DNA of 64,000 nt from Planctomycetia bacterium (lineage in GTDB: Bacteria > Planctomycetota > Planctomycetia > Pirellulales > PNKZ01). How positions within the stretch are numbered: the first letter of the stretch is position 1; each line of letters begins with the position of its first letter. The notes beneath the pieces were generated by a model. The model was not told where the DNA came from and made no database searches. It saw only the letters and a list, made by a program, of their open reading frames with translations. Location of the stretch: the NCBI GenBank assembly GCA_021413845.1, contig JAIOPP010000026.1:62001-126000 (forward strand), written 5' to 3'. The translations under genes were made by a program, and so were the position numbers. Below are positions 17,016 through 25,508 of the stretch, in pieces.

Positions 17016-18785
17016 GTGGCCACGATCGCCAAACCTGCCGCCGCTACCGACCTCGTTTGCGGTGCCGACATCGTCGTGCAGTCGCTCATCAACCACGGCG
17101 TCGATGTGATCTTCGCTTATCCGGGGGGCGCGAGCATGCCCCTGCATCAGTCGCTCGTCAAATACAAAGACAAGATCCGCACGATCCTCCCGCGCCATGA
17201 GCAAGGGGGCGGGTTCGCCGCGCAAGGCTACACGCGCAGCACCGGCAAAGTCGGCGTCTGCATGGGCACGAGCGGCCCGGGAGCGACGAACCTCGTCACC
17301 GTGATCGCCGACGCGAAGCTCGACAGCATTCCGCTGGTGATTCTCACCGGCCAGGTGAAGACGCCGGTCATCGGCAGCGATGCGTTTCAAGAAACGCCGA
17401 TCGTCGAAGTCTGCCGCGGCATCACGAAGCACCACTACCTCGTGACCGACATTAAAGACTTGGCCCGCGTGATGCGCGAGGCGTTCCACATCGCCACGAG
17501 CGGCCGGCCGGGCCCGGTGCTGGTCGACCTGCCGAAAGACGTGCAACAGTACGAGACGGTGCCCGACTACGACGCCCCGATGAACCTGCCGGGCTACCAC
17601 ATGGAAGACCGCCGGGCCTCGTCGGCGCAGCTCAAGGCCGTGGCCGAGCTGATCAAAGGGGCGAAGAAGCCGATGGTCTATGCCGGAGGCGGCATCATCG
17701 CCGGCGACGCCTCGACCGAACTCCGCGCGTTCGTGAAGAAGACCGGCATTCCGGTCACGATGACGTTGATGGGCCTCGGCACGTTCCCGGCCGACGATCC
17801 TCTTTGCTTCGACATGCTCGGCATGCACGGCAGCGTGTATGCCAACTACGCCGTCGAGCAGTGCGACCTGCTCCTCGCGTTCGGCGTTCGGTTCGACGAC
17901 CGCGTGACGGGCAAGCTTGCCGAGTTTGCGAAGCATGCCAAGATCGTGCATATCGACATCGACCCTTCGGAGCTGCATAAGAACAAGCTCGCGCTGATCG
18001 GCATCATGAGCGACATCAAGTTCGCGCTCAAGGAACTGAACAAGATCGTCGAAGCCCCGTCCGACCTCAGCGGCTGGCTGGCGCAGCTCAACGAGTGGAA
18101 GAAGACCTATCCGTTTAAGTACGACAAAACTTATCCGGGCATCACGCAACAATACGCGATCAGCGAGCTCAATCGTCTGACGCGCGATCGCGACCCGATC
18201 GTCGCGGTCGGCGTCGGCCAGCATCAGATGTGGTCGGCCCAGTGGTTCAAGTTCAATAAGCCCCGCACTTGGCTTTCGAGCTCGGGCCTCGGCACGATGG
18301 GATTCGGCCTGCCCGCCGCGATGGGCGCGAAGGTCGCGAATCCGGATCGTCTCGTCATCGACATCGACGGCGACGGCAGCTTCCAGATGAACATCCAAGA
18401 GCTCGGCACCTGCTTCTGCGAAAACATTCCGGTGAAGGTGTTGTTGTTGAACAACCAGCATCTCGGCATGGTCGTGCAATGGGAAGACCGCTTCCACGAC
18501 GCGACCCGCGCGCACACCTACCTCGGCCCGATCGACCACCCGGAAGCCTCCGGCGCGGGCGACGGCTACGGCAATCCGTTCCGCTATCCGAATTTCGTCG
18601 GCATCGCGAAGGCCTACGGCTGGGGCGCGAAGTACGTGAAAGAGAAAGCGGACCTGACCGCGGCGCTGCAAGAGATGATCGACTTCGACGGCCCTTACTT
18701 GCTCGACGTGCAAGTGCCGTACACGGAACACGTGTTGCCGATGATCCCGGGCGGCGGCACCGTGCGCGACATCATCAACGACTAA
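17016..18785 (+). CDS. ilvB: acetolactate synthase, large catalytic subunit
   Basis: This 589-residue ThDP enzyme makes acetolactate or acetohydroxybutyrate for valine, leucine and isoleucine synthesis. The N-terminal ThDP-binding domain has [17 protein letters not shown] and the catalytic Glu in [17 protein letters not shown]. The central FAD-binding domain spans about 205-350. The C-terminal ThDP domain has the GDG...NN motif [33 protein letters not shown] 17016 is chosen because it is downstream of a good promoter and aligns with the family N-terminus. No ilvN regulatory subunit or ilvC is adjacent, so the gene stands alone between two terminators. Confidence 0.92.
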   Translation: MATIAKPAAATDLVCGADIVVQSLINHGVDVIFAYPGGASMPLHQSLVKYKDKIRTILPRHEQGGGFAAQGYTRSTGKVGVCMGTSGPGATNLVTVIADAKLDSIPLVILTGQVKTPVIGSDAFQETPIVEVCRGITKHHYLVTDIKDLARVMREAFHIATSGRPGPVLVDLPKDVQQYETVPDYDAPMNLPGYHMEDRRASSAQLKAVAELIKGAKKPMVYAGGGIIAGDASTELRAFVKKTGIPVTMTLMGLGTFPADDPLCFDMLGMHGSVYANYAVEQCDLLLAFGVRFDDRVTGKLAEFAKHAKIVHIDIDPSELHKNKLALIGIMSDIKFALKELNKIVEAPSDLSGWLAQLNEWKKTYPFKYDKTYPGITQQYAISELNRLTRDRDPIVAVGVGQHQMWSAQWFKFNKPRTWLSSSGLGTMGFGLPAAMGAKVANPDRLVIDIDGDGSFQMNIQELGTCFCENIPVKVLLLNNQHLGMVVQWEDRFHDATRAHTYLGPIDHPEASGAGDGYGNPFRYPNFVGIAKAYGWGAKYVKEKADLTAALQEMIDFDGPYLLDVQVPYTEHVLPMIPGGGTVRDIIND

Positions 18786-18825
18786 GCTCGTCGCGCGACT
18801 CACACTCCCGATCGAAACTCACGAC

Positions 18826-18869
18826 TCCGCCTCCTCGCTTCTCCATAGAACGAGGAGGCGGATTTTTTT
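18826..18869 (+). terminator. Rho-independent terminator of ilvB
   Basis: A perfect 12-bp stem (TCCGCCTCCTCG with CGAGGAGGCGGA, 18826-18837 and 18851-18862) with a 13-base loop is followed by seven T residues. It is 40 bases past the ilvB stop. Nothing else is seen between it and the glycosyltransferase gene at 19128. Confidence 0.9.
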
Positions 18870-19127
18870 CGTAGAGGCGAAGCACCCGCGCAACCCTCTG
18901 CGCCGCGGTTCGCTTGCGGGTTCGCGAGCGAACCGCTGCGACCCCTAAGATCGTTACTTTCGCCAAACTCACTCCGTGGTCACCCGCTTTTTATTCCCTG
19001 AGCGGCGGAATCGCTGGACTCGGAGCGGCGGCATAGCAGGATTGAACGATCGGCCGCAGGTGCGTGCAACGTGCCCGATGCCGAGCGTTTCCGCCGGAAC
19101 CAGACCCTATTCGGACTGCGCCTGCTC

Positions 19128-19856
19128 ATGCTTATCGATTGCCCTGCCCAGCGGCTGCTCGCCGGCTTCGAACGGATCACGGTCGTGAACTTGCCCGATC
19201 GCACGGATCGGCGGCGCGAGATGGAGGAGCAGCTGCAGGCGGTCGGCGTCGAAGCGCACGACGCCCGGCTCCGCTTCTTCGCGGCGAAACGTCCGACCGA
19301 AAAAGGAGATTGGCCGAGCCTCGGCGCGCGGGGCTGTTTCCAAAGCCATCTCGAAATTCTGCGGCAAGCGCTCGACGACGGTCTCGGCAACGTGCTCGTC
19401 TTAGAAGACGACTGCGACTTCACGCCGCATCTTGAAGAACAACGCGAAGCCCTGCTCGGTGCGCTGGAGACCGCGAGTTGGGATCTCTGCTACCCGGGCC
19501 ATCCGGAAGCGCTCGCCGATGCCGAAGCTGGCACCTGGGTCGCGCATGCCGGATCGTTTCAGCAATCGCATTGCTACGCCGTTCACGGTCGGGCCCTGCC
19601 GCGATTGGTCGAGTTCCTCGAAGCGATCACGCGCCGCGCCGAAGGGCATCCGCTCGGCGGCCCGCAACACTACGACGGCGCGTTGAATATGTTTCGCGCA
19701 CAGAACCCGGACATCGTCACGCTGTTGGCAGCGCCGAGCTTGGCCCATCAGCGGAGCTCGAAGAGCGACATCTTCGAGCATTGGTACGACCGCGTACCGG
19801 GGGTGCGCCAGTTGTTCGCACTCCGCCGGCAATTAAAGAAGCGCCTCCGGGGCTAA
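19128..19856 (+). CDS. glycosyltransferase family 25-like protein
   Basis: From ATG 19128 the protein has 242 residues (an upstream in-frame ATG at 19071 would add 19 residues with no recognisable feature). It has the GT25 pattern used for LPS and other surface glycans: FERITVVNLPDRTDRRREMEEQL at the start, LGARGCFQSHLEILRQALDDGLGNVLVLEDDCDF with the acidic EDD metal-binding motif (about residues 82-90), and a C-terminal substrate region ending in basic residues. GT25 enzymes usually transfer galactose or glucose from a nucleotide sugar. There is no glycan cluster around it, so the acceptor cannot be guessed. Confidence 0.78.
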   Translation: MLIDCPAQRLLAGFERITVVNLPDRTDRRREMEEQLQAVGVEAHDARLRFFAAKRPTEKGDWPSLGARGCFQSHLEILRQALDDGLGNVLVLEDDCDFTPHLEEQREALLGALETASWDLCYPGHPEALADAEAGTWVAHAGSFQQSHCYAVHGRALPRLVEFLEAITRRAEGHPLGGPQHYDGALNMFRAQNPDIVTLLAAPSLAHQRSSKSDIFEHWYDRVPGVRQLFALRRQLKKRLRG

Positions 19857-19952
19857 GTGCCGGCCGTTCCTCCGCTGGCGGGTTCGCGAAACCGCCCGCG
19901 TTGCCCCGGAATCGTCCGAAGAAAATTGCATTTTCTCGAATAACACGTCGAA

Positions 19953-19978
19953 ACAATACTTGTTCCAACAACAATTGT
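19953..19978. promoter_or_regulatory. MarR-type operator palindrome
   Basis: ACAATACTTGTT (19953-19964) and AACAACAATTGT (19967-19978) are reverse complements at 10 of 12 positions around a 2-base centre. The palindrome ends one base before the -35 element of the next promoter. Its size and place fit a dimeric MarR-family repressor binding its own promoter. Confidence 0.55.
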
Positions 19979-19979
19979 C

Positions 19980-20008
19980 TTGACGTCCTTTCGACCCGGC
20001 TTTATAGA
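19980..20008 (+). promoter_or_regulatory. promoter of the MarR operon, predicted leaderless
   Basis: TTGACG (19980-19985), a 17-base spacer and TATAGA (20003-20008) form a near-consensus sigma-70 promoter. The expected start site, 6-8 bases past the -10, coincides with the ATG at 20015, so the mRNA would have no leader. Confidence 0.7.
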
Positions 20009-20014
20009 TAAGGC

Positions 20015-20536
20015 ATGGCAGCCTCTTCTTCCGCAAACGTTCGTGCGACCCGCACGCCTCGCCGCGCTTCCAAGTTCGACTCGCTCGAACAGGAAGCCTA
20101 TCTCCAGCTCTGGCGGACCTACGACCGTCTGAAGATGCTCGAAGATCGCCTCTTCGACGAGGTCGAGATCTCAGCGCAGCAATACAACACGCTCCGCCTG
20201 CTCCGCTCGGTGCGTCCCAAGACGATGCCGACCTCGGCCTTGGCGGTGCGGCTTGTGTCCCGCGCGCCCGACATGACCCGCCTGCTCGACAAGCTGGAAG
20301 AACGAGGCCTCGTGCGCCGCGAGCGCAAGGCCGCGAATCGGCGGGTCGTCGAAGTCGGCATCGCCGAATCCGGCGTGGCGCTGCTCGATGCCCTGGCCGA
20401 GCGAGTTCGTCGCTGCCACGCCGAGCAACTCGGCCACCTCGGCGCGAAGGCGCTCCGTGAGCTGATCGGCGTGCTGAAGGAAGTTCGCCGCCCGCATGAA
20501 GACGAGGCCAGCTTGTGGCCCGGCAATCAGCCTTAG
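20015..20536 (+). CDS. MarR family transcriptional regulator
   Basis: This 173-residue protein has a basic unstructured N-terminus (about 1-22) and then the MarR winged helix-turn-helix fold: dimerisation helix LEQEAYLQLWRTYDRLKMLEDRLF, recognition region PTSALAVRLVSRAPDMTRLLDKLEERGLVRR and the wing ERKAANRRVVEVGIAESG. The long C-terminal helices complete the dimer. It is the first gene of an operon with a halogenase-like flavoprotein and an antiporter, and an operator-like palindrome sits at its promoter. Autorepression relieved by a phenolic or other small ligand is the family rule; the ligand here is unknown. Confidence 0.85.
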   Translation: MAASSSANVRATRTPRRASKFDSLEQEAYLQLWRTYDRLKMLEDRLFDEVEISAQQYNTLRLLRSVRPKTMPTSALAVRLVSRAPDMTRLLDKLEERGLVRRERKAANRRVVEVGIAESGVALLDALAERVRRCHAEQLGHLGAKALRELIGVLKEVRRPHEDEASLWPGNQP

Positions 20537-20594
20537 ATTTCACCCTCCCTACTCCGCTCTCGAACATTCTCCTCTCGCATTTGGAGCACGCCCC

Positions 20595-21884
20595 ATGATC
20601 CAAACCGCCTCGTCCGCAGCTTCGACCTCCGACGCTTCTCGGCCGCATGTCATCGTCATCGGCGGCGGGCCTTCGGGCGCGACCGTCTCGACGCTCATAG
20701 CACAGCAGGGCTACCGCGTGCAACTGTTCGAGCGCGAGCGCTTCCCGCGCTACCACATCGGCGAGTCGCTGATTCCCGAGACGTTTTGGGTGCTCGAGCG
20801 CTTGAAGATGCTAGACAAGCTGCGCGCCAGCGCGTTCGTGAAGAAGTACAGCGTGCAGTTCGTCACGGACAAGGGGAAGCTGTCCGAGCCGTTCTACTTC
20901 ATGGACAACAAGCCGCACGAATGCTCGCAGACGTGGCAAGTCTATCGTCAAGAGTTCGACTTGATGATGCTTCGTAATGCCGCCGAGCAAGGGGTCGACG
21001 TCCACGAAGGCGTTCGCGTGCTCGACGTAATCTACGAAGGAACGCGCGCCGTCGGCGTGAAGATCGTCGACGAAGGGGGCACTCATCGCGAAGTCCGCGC
21101 CGATGTCGTGATCGATGCGGCGGGCCAAAGCTGCCTGATTCAAGATCGCCTCGGCTTGCGCGAATGGGATCCGGTCCTCAAGAAAGCCGCCGTGTGGACC
21201 TATTGGAAAGGGGCCTATCGCGACCAAGGACGCGACGAAGGGGCGACCATCGTCATGCAGACGCAAGGCCGGCAGGGTTGGTTCTGGTATATCCCGTTGC
21301 ACGACGACGTCCTGAGCGTCGGCGTCGTCGCTCCCTACGATTACCTCTTCACGAATCGCGAGTCGAAGGATTTGGAAAAAATCTACTTCGAAGAAGTCGC
21401 CCGTTGCCCGGGCCTGCAACCGCGCATCGCGAATGCGGAACGGGCCGCTCCGTTTCGCGCCGCGAAGGAATACTCGTATCGCTCGAAGGAAGTCGCCGGC
21501 GACGGTTGGGTGTTGGTCGGCGATGCGTTCGGGTTTCTCGATCCGCTCTACTCCTCGGGCGTGTTGCTCGCGCTCAAGTCGGGGGCGCTCGCAGCCGACG
21601 CCGTGTGCGAAGGGCTCGCGAAGGGAGACACCTCGGCTGCGCAACTCGGCAAGTGGGGGCCCGGATTCATCGAAGGGATGGAGCGGATGCGCCGGCTGGT
21701 GTGCGAGTTCTACGACGGCTTTAGTTTCGGACGGTTCGTGAAAAAACATCCCCATCTGAAAGGCCATCTCACCGACCTGTTGATCGGCGACCTCTTCACG
21801 GACGCGGTCGACGACGTGATCGCGCCGATGGATGAGATGCGCGCCGAATGGGAAGCCGAGAAAGCCGCGCGAGCGGCGCAATAG
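20595..21884 (+). CDS. FAD-dependent halogenase-like oxidoreductase
   Basis: This 429-residue flavoprotein begins (after about 18 residues) with the Rossmann FAD motif VIVIGGGPSGATVSTLIAQQGYRVQLFERE and the RYHIGESLIPETFWVLERL segment common to flavin halogenases and related monooxygenases. It also carries WFWYIP (about residues 231-236), which fits the halogenase signature WxWxIP, and a second FAD motif GWVLVGDAFGFLDPLYSSGVLLAL. The overall pattern is closest to the CmlS/CndH type of halogenase. True halogenation needs a catalytic lysine or acid I cannot assign by eye, so a plain monooxygenase or reductase is possible. Start at 20595; the in-frame ATG at 20496 lies inside the MarR gene. Confidence 0.75.
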   Translation: MIQTASSAASTSDASRPHVIVIGGGPSGATVSTLIAQQGYRVQLFERERFPRYHIGESLIPETFWVLERLKMLDKLRASAFVKKYSVQFVTDKGKLSEPFYFMDNKPHECSQTWQVYRQEFDLMMLRNAAEQGVDVHEGVRVLDVIYEGTRAVGVKIVDEGGTHREVRADVVIDAAGQSCLIQDRLGLREWDPVLKKAAVWTYWKGAYRDQGRDEGATIVMQTQGRQGWFWYIPLHDDVLSVGVVAPYDYLFTNRESKDLEKIYFEEVARCPGLQPRIANAERAAPFRAAKEYSYRSKEVAGDGWVLVGDAFGFLDPLYSSGVLLALKSGALAADAVCEGLAKGDTSAAQLGKWGPGFIEGMERMRRLVCEFYDGFSFGRFVKKHPHLKGHLTDLLIGDLFTDAVDDVIAPMDEMRAEWEAEKAARAAQ

Positions 21885-21912
21885 CTTAAGCAGACGCCGA
21901 GGAACTTCGCTC

Positions 21913-23223
21913 GTGAGCGGAACGCCGTTCGTCACCTTCGCCGTCGGAATCGCGCTGATGCTCGTCTGCGGCATCGGGTGCGGCTACGTGATGCGCCGGC
22001 TGCACCAGCCGGCCGTCCTCGGCGAAATGCTCGGCGGCATCATTCTCGGGCCGACGATCTTCGGCGCACTCTATCCCGAATGGCAAGCGGCGCTCTTCCC
22101 CAGCGTCGGCAACGTCGCGGCCGTTCGCAACGGCACGATCAAGCTCGGGATGCTGTTCTTTCTGTTCACCGTCGGGCTCGAGATCGACCTGCGGAGCCTG
22201 CGCCGCCATGGCTTGAGCGCGCTCTTGATCGGCACGATCGGCACGGCCGTACCGCTGCTGGTGGGAACGGCCGTGGTCTATTTGCTGCCGAGCTTGTTCC
22301 CCGTGCCCGATGAAACGCTCCGGCTGCCGCTAGCGCTCTTTATCGGCGCGTCGCTCGCCAACTCGGCGAATCCGGTGCTGGCCCGAATCTTGCTCGACCT
22401 CGGGCTCATGAAAGATAAGCTCGGGACGATTCTGATGGCGGCGACGGTCGTCGACGATCTCGTCGGCTGGTCGCTGCTGGCGATCGTGATGGGCCGCGCG
22501 GCCAACGGCGCCGCCGGTTCGACCGCGGCGGCGGCGAGCGCCGGGCAATCGTCGCTATGGGGCGGTGTCGCGACGGTCTTCGTCTTCTTCCTCGTCACGA
22601 TGGCATTGGGGCGCTGGTTCGCGACACCGCTGTTGCGCCGTGCGAGGCGGAAGTTGAATTGGCCGTCCGGCTTCATCGGCACGGCGATCGTGCTGGTCTT
22701 GGTGAGTGCGGCAGCTTCGGAGCATTTCGGTTTACATGCCTTCCTCGGCCCGTTTCTGCTCGGCATCGCGCTCGCTCCGACGACGGCCGAGCGAGAAGAA
22801 GCGTACGGAGTGATGGAACACTTCGTACTGAGTTTCTTCGTGCCGATCTACTTCGTTTCGATGGGGCTGACGTCGAACTTCCTCACGCAGTTCGACCTCT
22901 CGGTCGTGCTCGTGATTCTCGTCACTGCCTGCGTGAGCAAGATCCTCAGCGCGTATGCGGCCGCGCGCCTCGGCGGGCTCGATTCGCGCACGAGCTGGGC
23001 CGTCGGCTGCGGGATGAATGCTCGCGGGGCGACGGGAATCATCCTGGCCGGCGTCGGGCTGGAAAGCGGCGTGATCGACCACCGCATCTACGTGGCGCTC
23101 GTGCTGATGGCGCTCATCACCTCGATGATGGCCGGCCCGCTGATGAAGCTGTTCCTGGCTGCGCACGGAGCGACGTCGGAAAGTTTTAAGGAAGCGCCGC
23201 TCGCGGGGGAGCGGCCGGCGTGA
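21913..23223 (+). CDS. cation/proton antiporter (CPA2, Kef/Nha-type)
   Basis: From GTG 21913 (SD-like GAGGA 10 bases upstream, 28 bases after the halogenase-like gene) the protein has 436 residues and about 12 membrane helices. The N-terminus GYVMRRLHQPAVLGEMLGGIILGPTIFGAL is the conserved CPA2 opening. LFFLFTVGLEIDL, AANSANPVLARILLDLGLMKDKLGTILMAATVVDDLVGW (acidic pair VVDD in the exchange site) and GMNARGATGIILAGVGLESGVID are all present. There is no C-terminal RCK/TrkA-N domain. The operon context suggests it exports ions or balances pH in response to the same signal sensed by the MarR protein; that link is inference. Confidence 0.85.
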   Translation: MSGTPFVTFAVGIALMLVCGIGCGYVMRRLHQPAVLGEMLGGIILGPTIFGALYPEWQAALFPSVGNVAAVRNGTIKLGMLFFLFTVGLEIDLRSLRRHGLSALLIGTIGTAVPLLVGTAVVYLLPSLFPVPDETLRLPLALFIGASLANSANPVLARILLDLGLMKDKLGTILMAATVVDDLVGWSLLAIVMGRAANGAAGSTAAAASAGQSSLWGGVATVFVFFLVTMALGRWFATPLLRRARRKLNWPSGFIGTAIVLVLVSAAASEHFGLHAFLGPFLLGIALAPTTAEREEAYGVMEHFVLSFFVPIYFVSMGLTSNFLTQFDLSVVLVILVTACVSKILSAYAAARLGGLDSRTSWAVGCGMNARGATGIILAGVGLESGVIDHRIYVALVLMALITSMMAGPLMKLFLAAHGATSESFKEAPLAGERPA

Positions 23224-23239
23224 GGCGCGGGCGAGAGTC

Positions 23240-24220
23240 TTACTTCTGCTTCTCGCTCAGAATATTGCGCACCTGTTGCTCGAGGCGCGCGCCGGAGTCG
23301 GCGGTGAACGAGCGCGCCGCCGCGGCATTGCGAAACTCTACGGGGACCGTTCGCGGCGCGCCTTGCGGAAGTCGGGTCGAAGAGAAGGCCTCGGAGTTCG
23401 GCGCTCCGAACGTAATCTGATCGCCGTCGACGTGCATCTCCCAATCCATCAGATGATTCGGCGGCAGGACCCATAACGAGTCGCCGAAGAAGCGATGCCC
23501 GTCCGGGTTCGCATCGAGCACCCAATAGGCCGTCTCGACATCTCCATCGGCGGGATCGATGAGCGAGAGATACCGGACCACGATCGGCACGCGCTTCTCG
23601 TCGCGAAGGAAGAACATCGTAAAGTCGAACATCGCCATCGTCGGCGAAGCGCCTGGCGAGCGCACCGTGGCGAGCTCTTTTTCGCGCTCGGCGAGCACCT
23701 TGCGCTCGAACAGCCCGAGGCTGACGCCGAGCTGCTTGGCCGAGTCTTTCGTGATGACCAAATCTCCCCCGTCGCCGGGCTTGCCGATGCCGATGCTGTA
23801 TGCCCCGCGGCGAAACCGGCCCGGCAGATTCGGGTCGGGCTCACTCTCGACGAGCACCAGCGTGGTGTACGACTCGAGCGCCTCGCGAATCGATTTCCCA
23901 ACCTTGTCGACGCTACCGGAGGTCAGTTTCGGATGACTACGAAAGACCAAGTGCGTGCGCTCGGGAAGCGTCTTGGGATCGATCCGCGTGCCGGGCTTAA
24001 GCGGCGCGACGGCCACGGGCTCCGGCAAGGGGCCATCTGGAATCGAACCGTTTGAAGCAGCACCGGCTTGAGCGGAAGCACCCTGAGCGGAACCGCTTGC
24101 AAGAGTTGCTTTCTCAGGCGGCGCTTTTACGGGAGGCGTTTCCGCCTGCGGCTGACAAGCCAATGCCGAAACGGCAACCGCAGTCGCAACGGCCGCGACT
24201 AAAAAGTTCGTCGGCCGCAT
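23240..24220 (-). CDS. lipoprotein, unknown function
   Basis: This 326-residue protein starts with a signal peptide and lipobox (MRPTNFLVAAVATAVAVSALAC, Cys 22), followed by an Ala/Pro/Gly-rich linker to about residue 70. The rest is a compact mixed domain (THLVFRSHPKLTSGSVDKVGKSIREALESYTTLVLVESEPD...FDFTMFFLRDEKRVPIVVRYLSLIDPADGDVETAYWVLDANPDGHRFFGDSLWVLPPNHLMDWEMHVDGDQITFG). I recognise no family. It converges with the antiporter gene with 16 bases between stops. Confidence 0.65.
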   Translation of the reverse strand: MRPTNFLVAAVATAVAVSALACQPQAETPPVKAPPEKATLASGSAQGASAQAGAASNGSIPDGPLPEPVAVAPLKPGTRIDPKTLPERTHLVFRSHPKLTSGSVDKVGKSIREALESYTTLVLVESEPDPNLPGRFRRGAYSIGIGKPGDGGDLVITKDSAKQLGVSLGLFERKVLAEREKELATVRSPGASPTMAMFDFTMFFLRDEKRVPIVVRYLSLIDPADGDVETAYWVLDANPDGHRFFGDSLWVLPPNHLMDWEMHVDGDQITFGAPNSEAFSSTRLPQGAPRTVPVEFRNAAAARSFTADSGARLEQQVRNILSEKQK

Positions 24221-24339
24221 AGGGCACCCCCGAGTTATCCATATCGCGACGCGCTCTCACCATATCGGTAGCGTCGTAAAGGGTCAAACCACATCGACGA
24301 CTCGGAACGATATGCGATGGGAATCGGTTGATGCGAAAC

Positions 24340-24370
24340 GCAAACGCAAACGGCCGGCTTACGCCGGCCG
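24340..24370 (-). terminator. terminator-like hairpin (minus strand)
   Basis: A perfect 8-bp stem (CGGCCGGC at 24351-24358, GCCGGCCG at 24363-24370) with a 4-base loop is followed on the minus strand by T-rich TTTGCGTTTGCGTTT. It lies 35 bases after the stop of the gene at 24406. Confidence 0.6.
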
Positions 24371-24405
24371 CTCGCCTCAGAGAGATTGTGCGTTCGCGAC
24401 GCGAC

Positions 24406-24771
24406 TTACTTGCGCGGGCCGCGGATGTAGTAGGTCCCCATTTGGTCGGTATGGGTCGGTTGCACGGGAGCCGGTGCGAACGAGCCCGCCCCGCCGGTGA
24501 AACCGCCGTCCCCTTGATAAGGACCGTATTGATGAGGGATGCGGCGCAGCTCGGTGCCGGAAGCGCCCCAGCCGTACTTGATCTGACGATGCACGGTCGG
24601 CGGCACGATCAACGCGTGCGGCGTGCCGGCCCATTGCGGATCGTAGTAGTTGCCGTGCCAAAGGGTCGATCCGTGCCCGCCGAAGCGGCCGAAGCCGGCG
24701 GCTTGCGTGGCGTTCGACCAGCCGCCGCAAACGACGGCCGCGACGGCGATGCTCAACAGAAATCGTTTCAT
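24406..24771 (-). CDS. small secreted protein A, Gly/Tyr-rich
   Basis: From ATG 24771 the protein has 121 residues with a clear signal peptide (MKRFLLSIAVAAVVCGGWSNATQAAG). The mature part is rich in Gly, Tyr, His and Pro (FGRFGGHGSTLWHGNYYDPQWAGTPHALIVPPTVHRQIKYGWGASGTELRRIPHQYGPY). A longer reading to 24822 lacks a signal. It is followed by a terminator and preceded on the same strand by another small secreted protein, probably one transcript. Small proteins of this sort are frequent in Planctomycetes; function unknown. Confidence 0.6.
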   Translation of the reverse strand: MKRFLLSIAVAAVVCGGWSNATQAAGFGRFGGHGSTLWHGNYYDPQWAGTPHALIVPPTVHRQIKYGWGASGTELRRIPHQYGPYQGDGGFTGGAGSFAPAPVQPTHTDQMGTYYIRGPRK

Positions 24772-24833
24772 ATCCCACGCTCGCTTAAAGAACGAAAAAT
24801 CAAAGTCCCGACGACGCCACACTCCGCCACGGC

Positions 24834-25130
24834 TTACCAGTAGAGGGCCCGCGTCGTCGTGGCACCGCGACGATAGACGTCGTAATGCGACCAGAGGTGG
24901 TTGTGGGGATAGAACGGCTCATAGGTGTAGTTCGTGTTTCCGACCCAGGCCGGCACCGGCAGCGGCGAGGGATACATCCGCGAACCGATCGTTCCGTGGC
25001 TCTCGTAGAAGTTTTGTCCGTAGTTGCGCCGCGCGGCTAAGGGCCCGGCGGCACGAGCCTCGTCGGAAAAACTACCCAGCAACGTGGCGGTCGCGAGGGC
25101 CGCGAACAGGAACACTCGGGAGGCGAGCAT
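24834..25130 (-). CDS. small secreted protein B, Tyr/His/Pro-rich
   Basis: From ATG 25130 the protein has 98 residues: a signal peptide (MLASRVFLFAALATATLLGSFSDEARAAG) and a short mature part (RRNYGQNFYESHGTIGSRMYPSPLPVPAWVGNTNYTYEPFYPHNHLWSHYDVYRRG) rich in Tyr, Pro and His. It lies 62 bases upstream of secreted protein A and shares its composition, so the two may be a pair. No family is recognised. Confidence 0.5.
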   Translation of the reverse strand: MLASRVFLFAALATATLLGSFSDEARAAGPLAARRNYGQNFYESHGTIGSRMYPSPLPVPAWVGNTNYTYEPFYPHNHLWSHYDVYRRGATTTRALYW

Positions 25131-25337
25131 GGGAACAAACTCCTGAAACCGAATCCGCAACCGAAGGAAATCCGACACCTTCCGCGATGCCGATCGGCCC
25201 GAAGACGCACTGCGCGACATCAGGCCCGATCTTCACCCCTTTTTTCGTCGACCCATCGCCCCCTGCCGAGCCAATCTTTATCCTTGGCCTATAACAACCG
25301 GAATTGCCGTAATCGATCGCTGCGGGAATAAGACGTC

Positions 25338-25367
25338 TTGGGAAGTTGGCCGGCGCGACGTTATAAT
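25338..25367 (+). promoter_or_regulatory. topoisomerase VI operon promoter
   Basis: TTGGGA (25338-25343), 18 bases, then a perfect TATAAT (25362-25367). Transcription would start near 25374, leaving a leader of about 135 bases before the TTG at 25509. This rules out upstream in-frame start codons. The other bases of the 378-base gap (25131-25508) show nothing I can name. Confidence 0.65.
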
Positions 25368-25508
25368 CGCCGCACTTTATCCAACTTGCAAGAGAGTGCG
25401 GATCGAGTCATCGAACGAGCCAGGGCTGGGCGACTCGCACGCGCGCCCGGTACGCTCCTCGCGCACGCCCCTTTCGCAAACGCCGCAAATGTTTACGGAG
25501 AACCGGTT

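Noticed and set aside
16998-18803. 601-residue open frame on the minus strand
   Set aside because: Antisense to ilvB, which has complete ThDP and FAD motifs; the composition is typical of a shadow.
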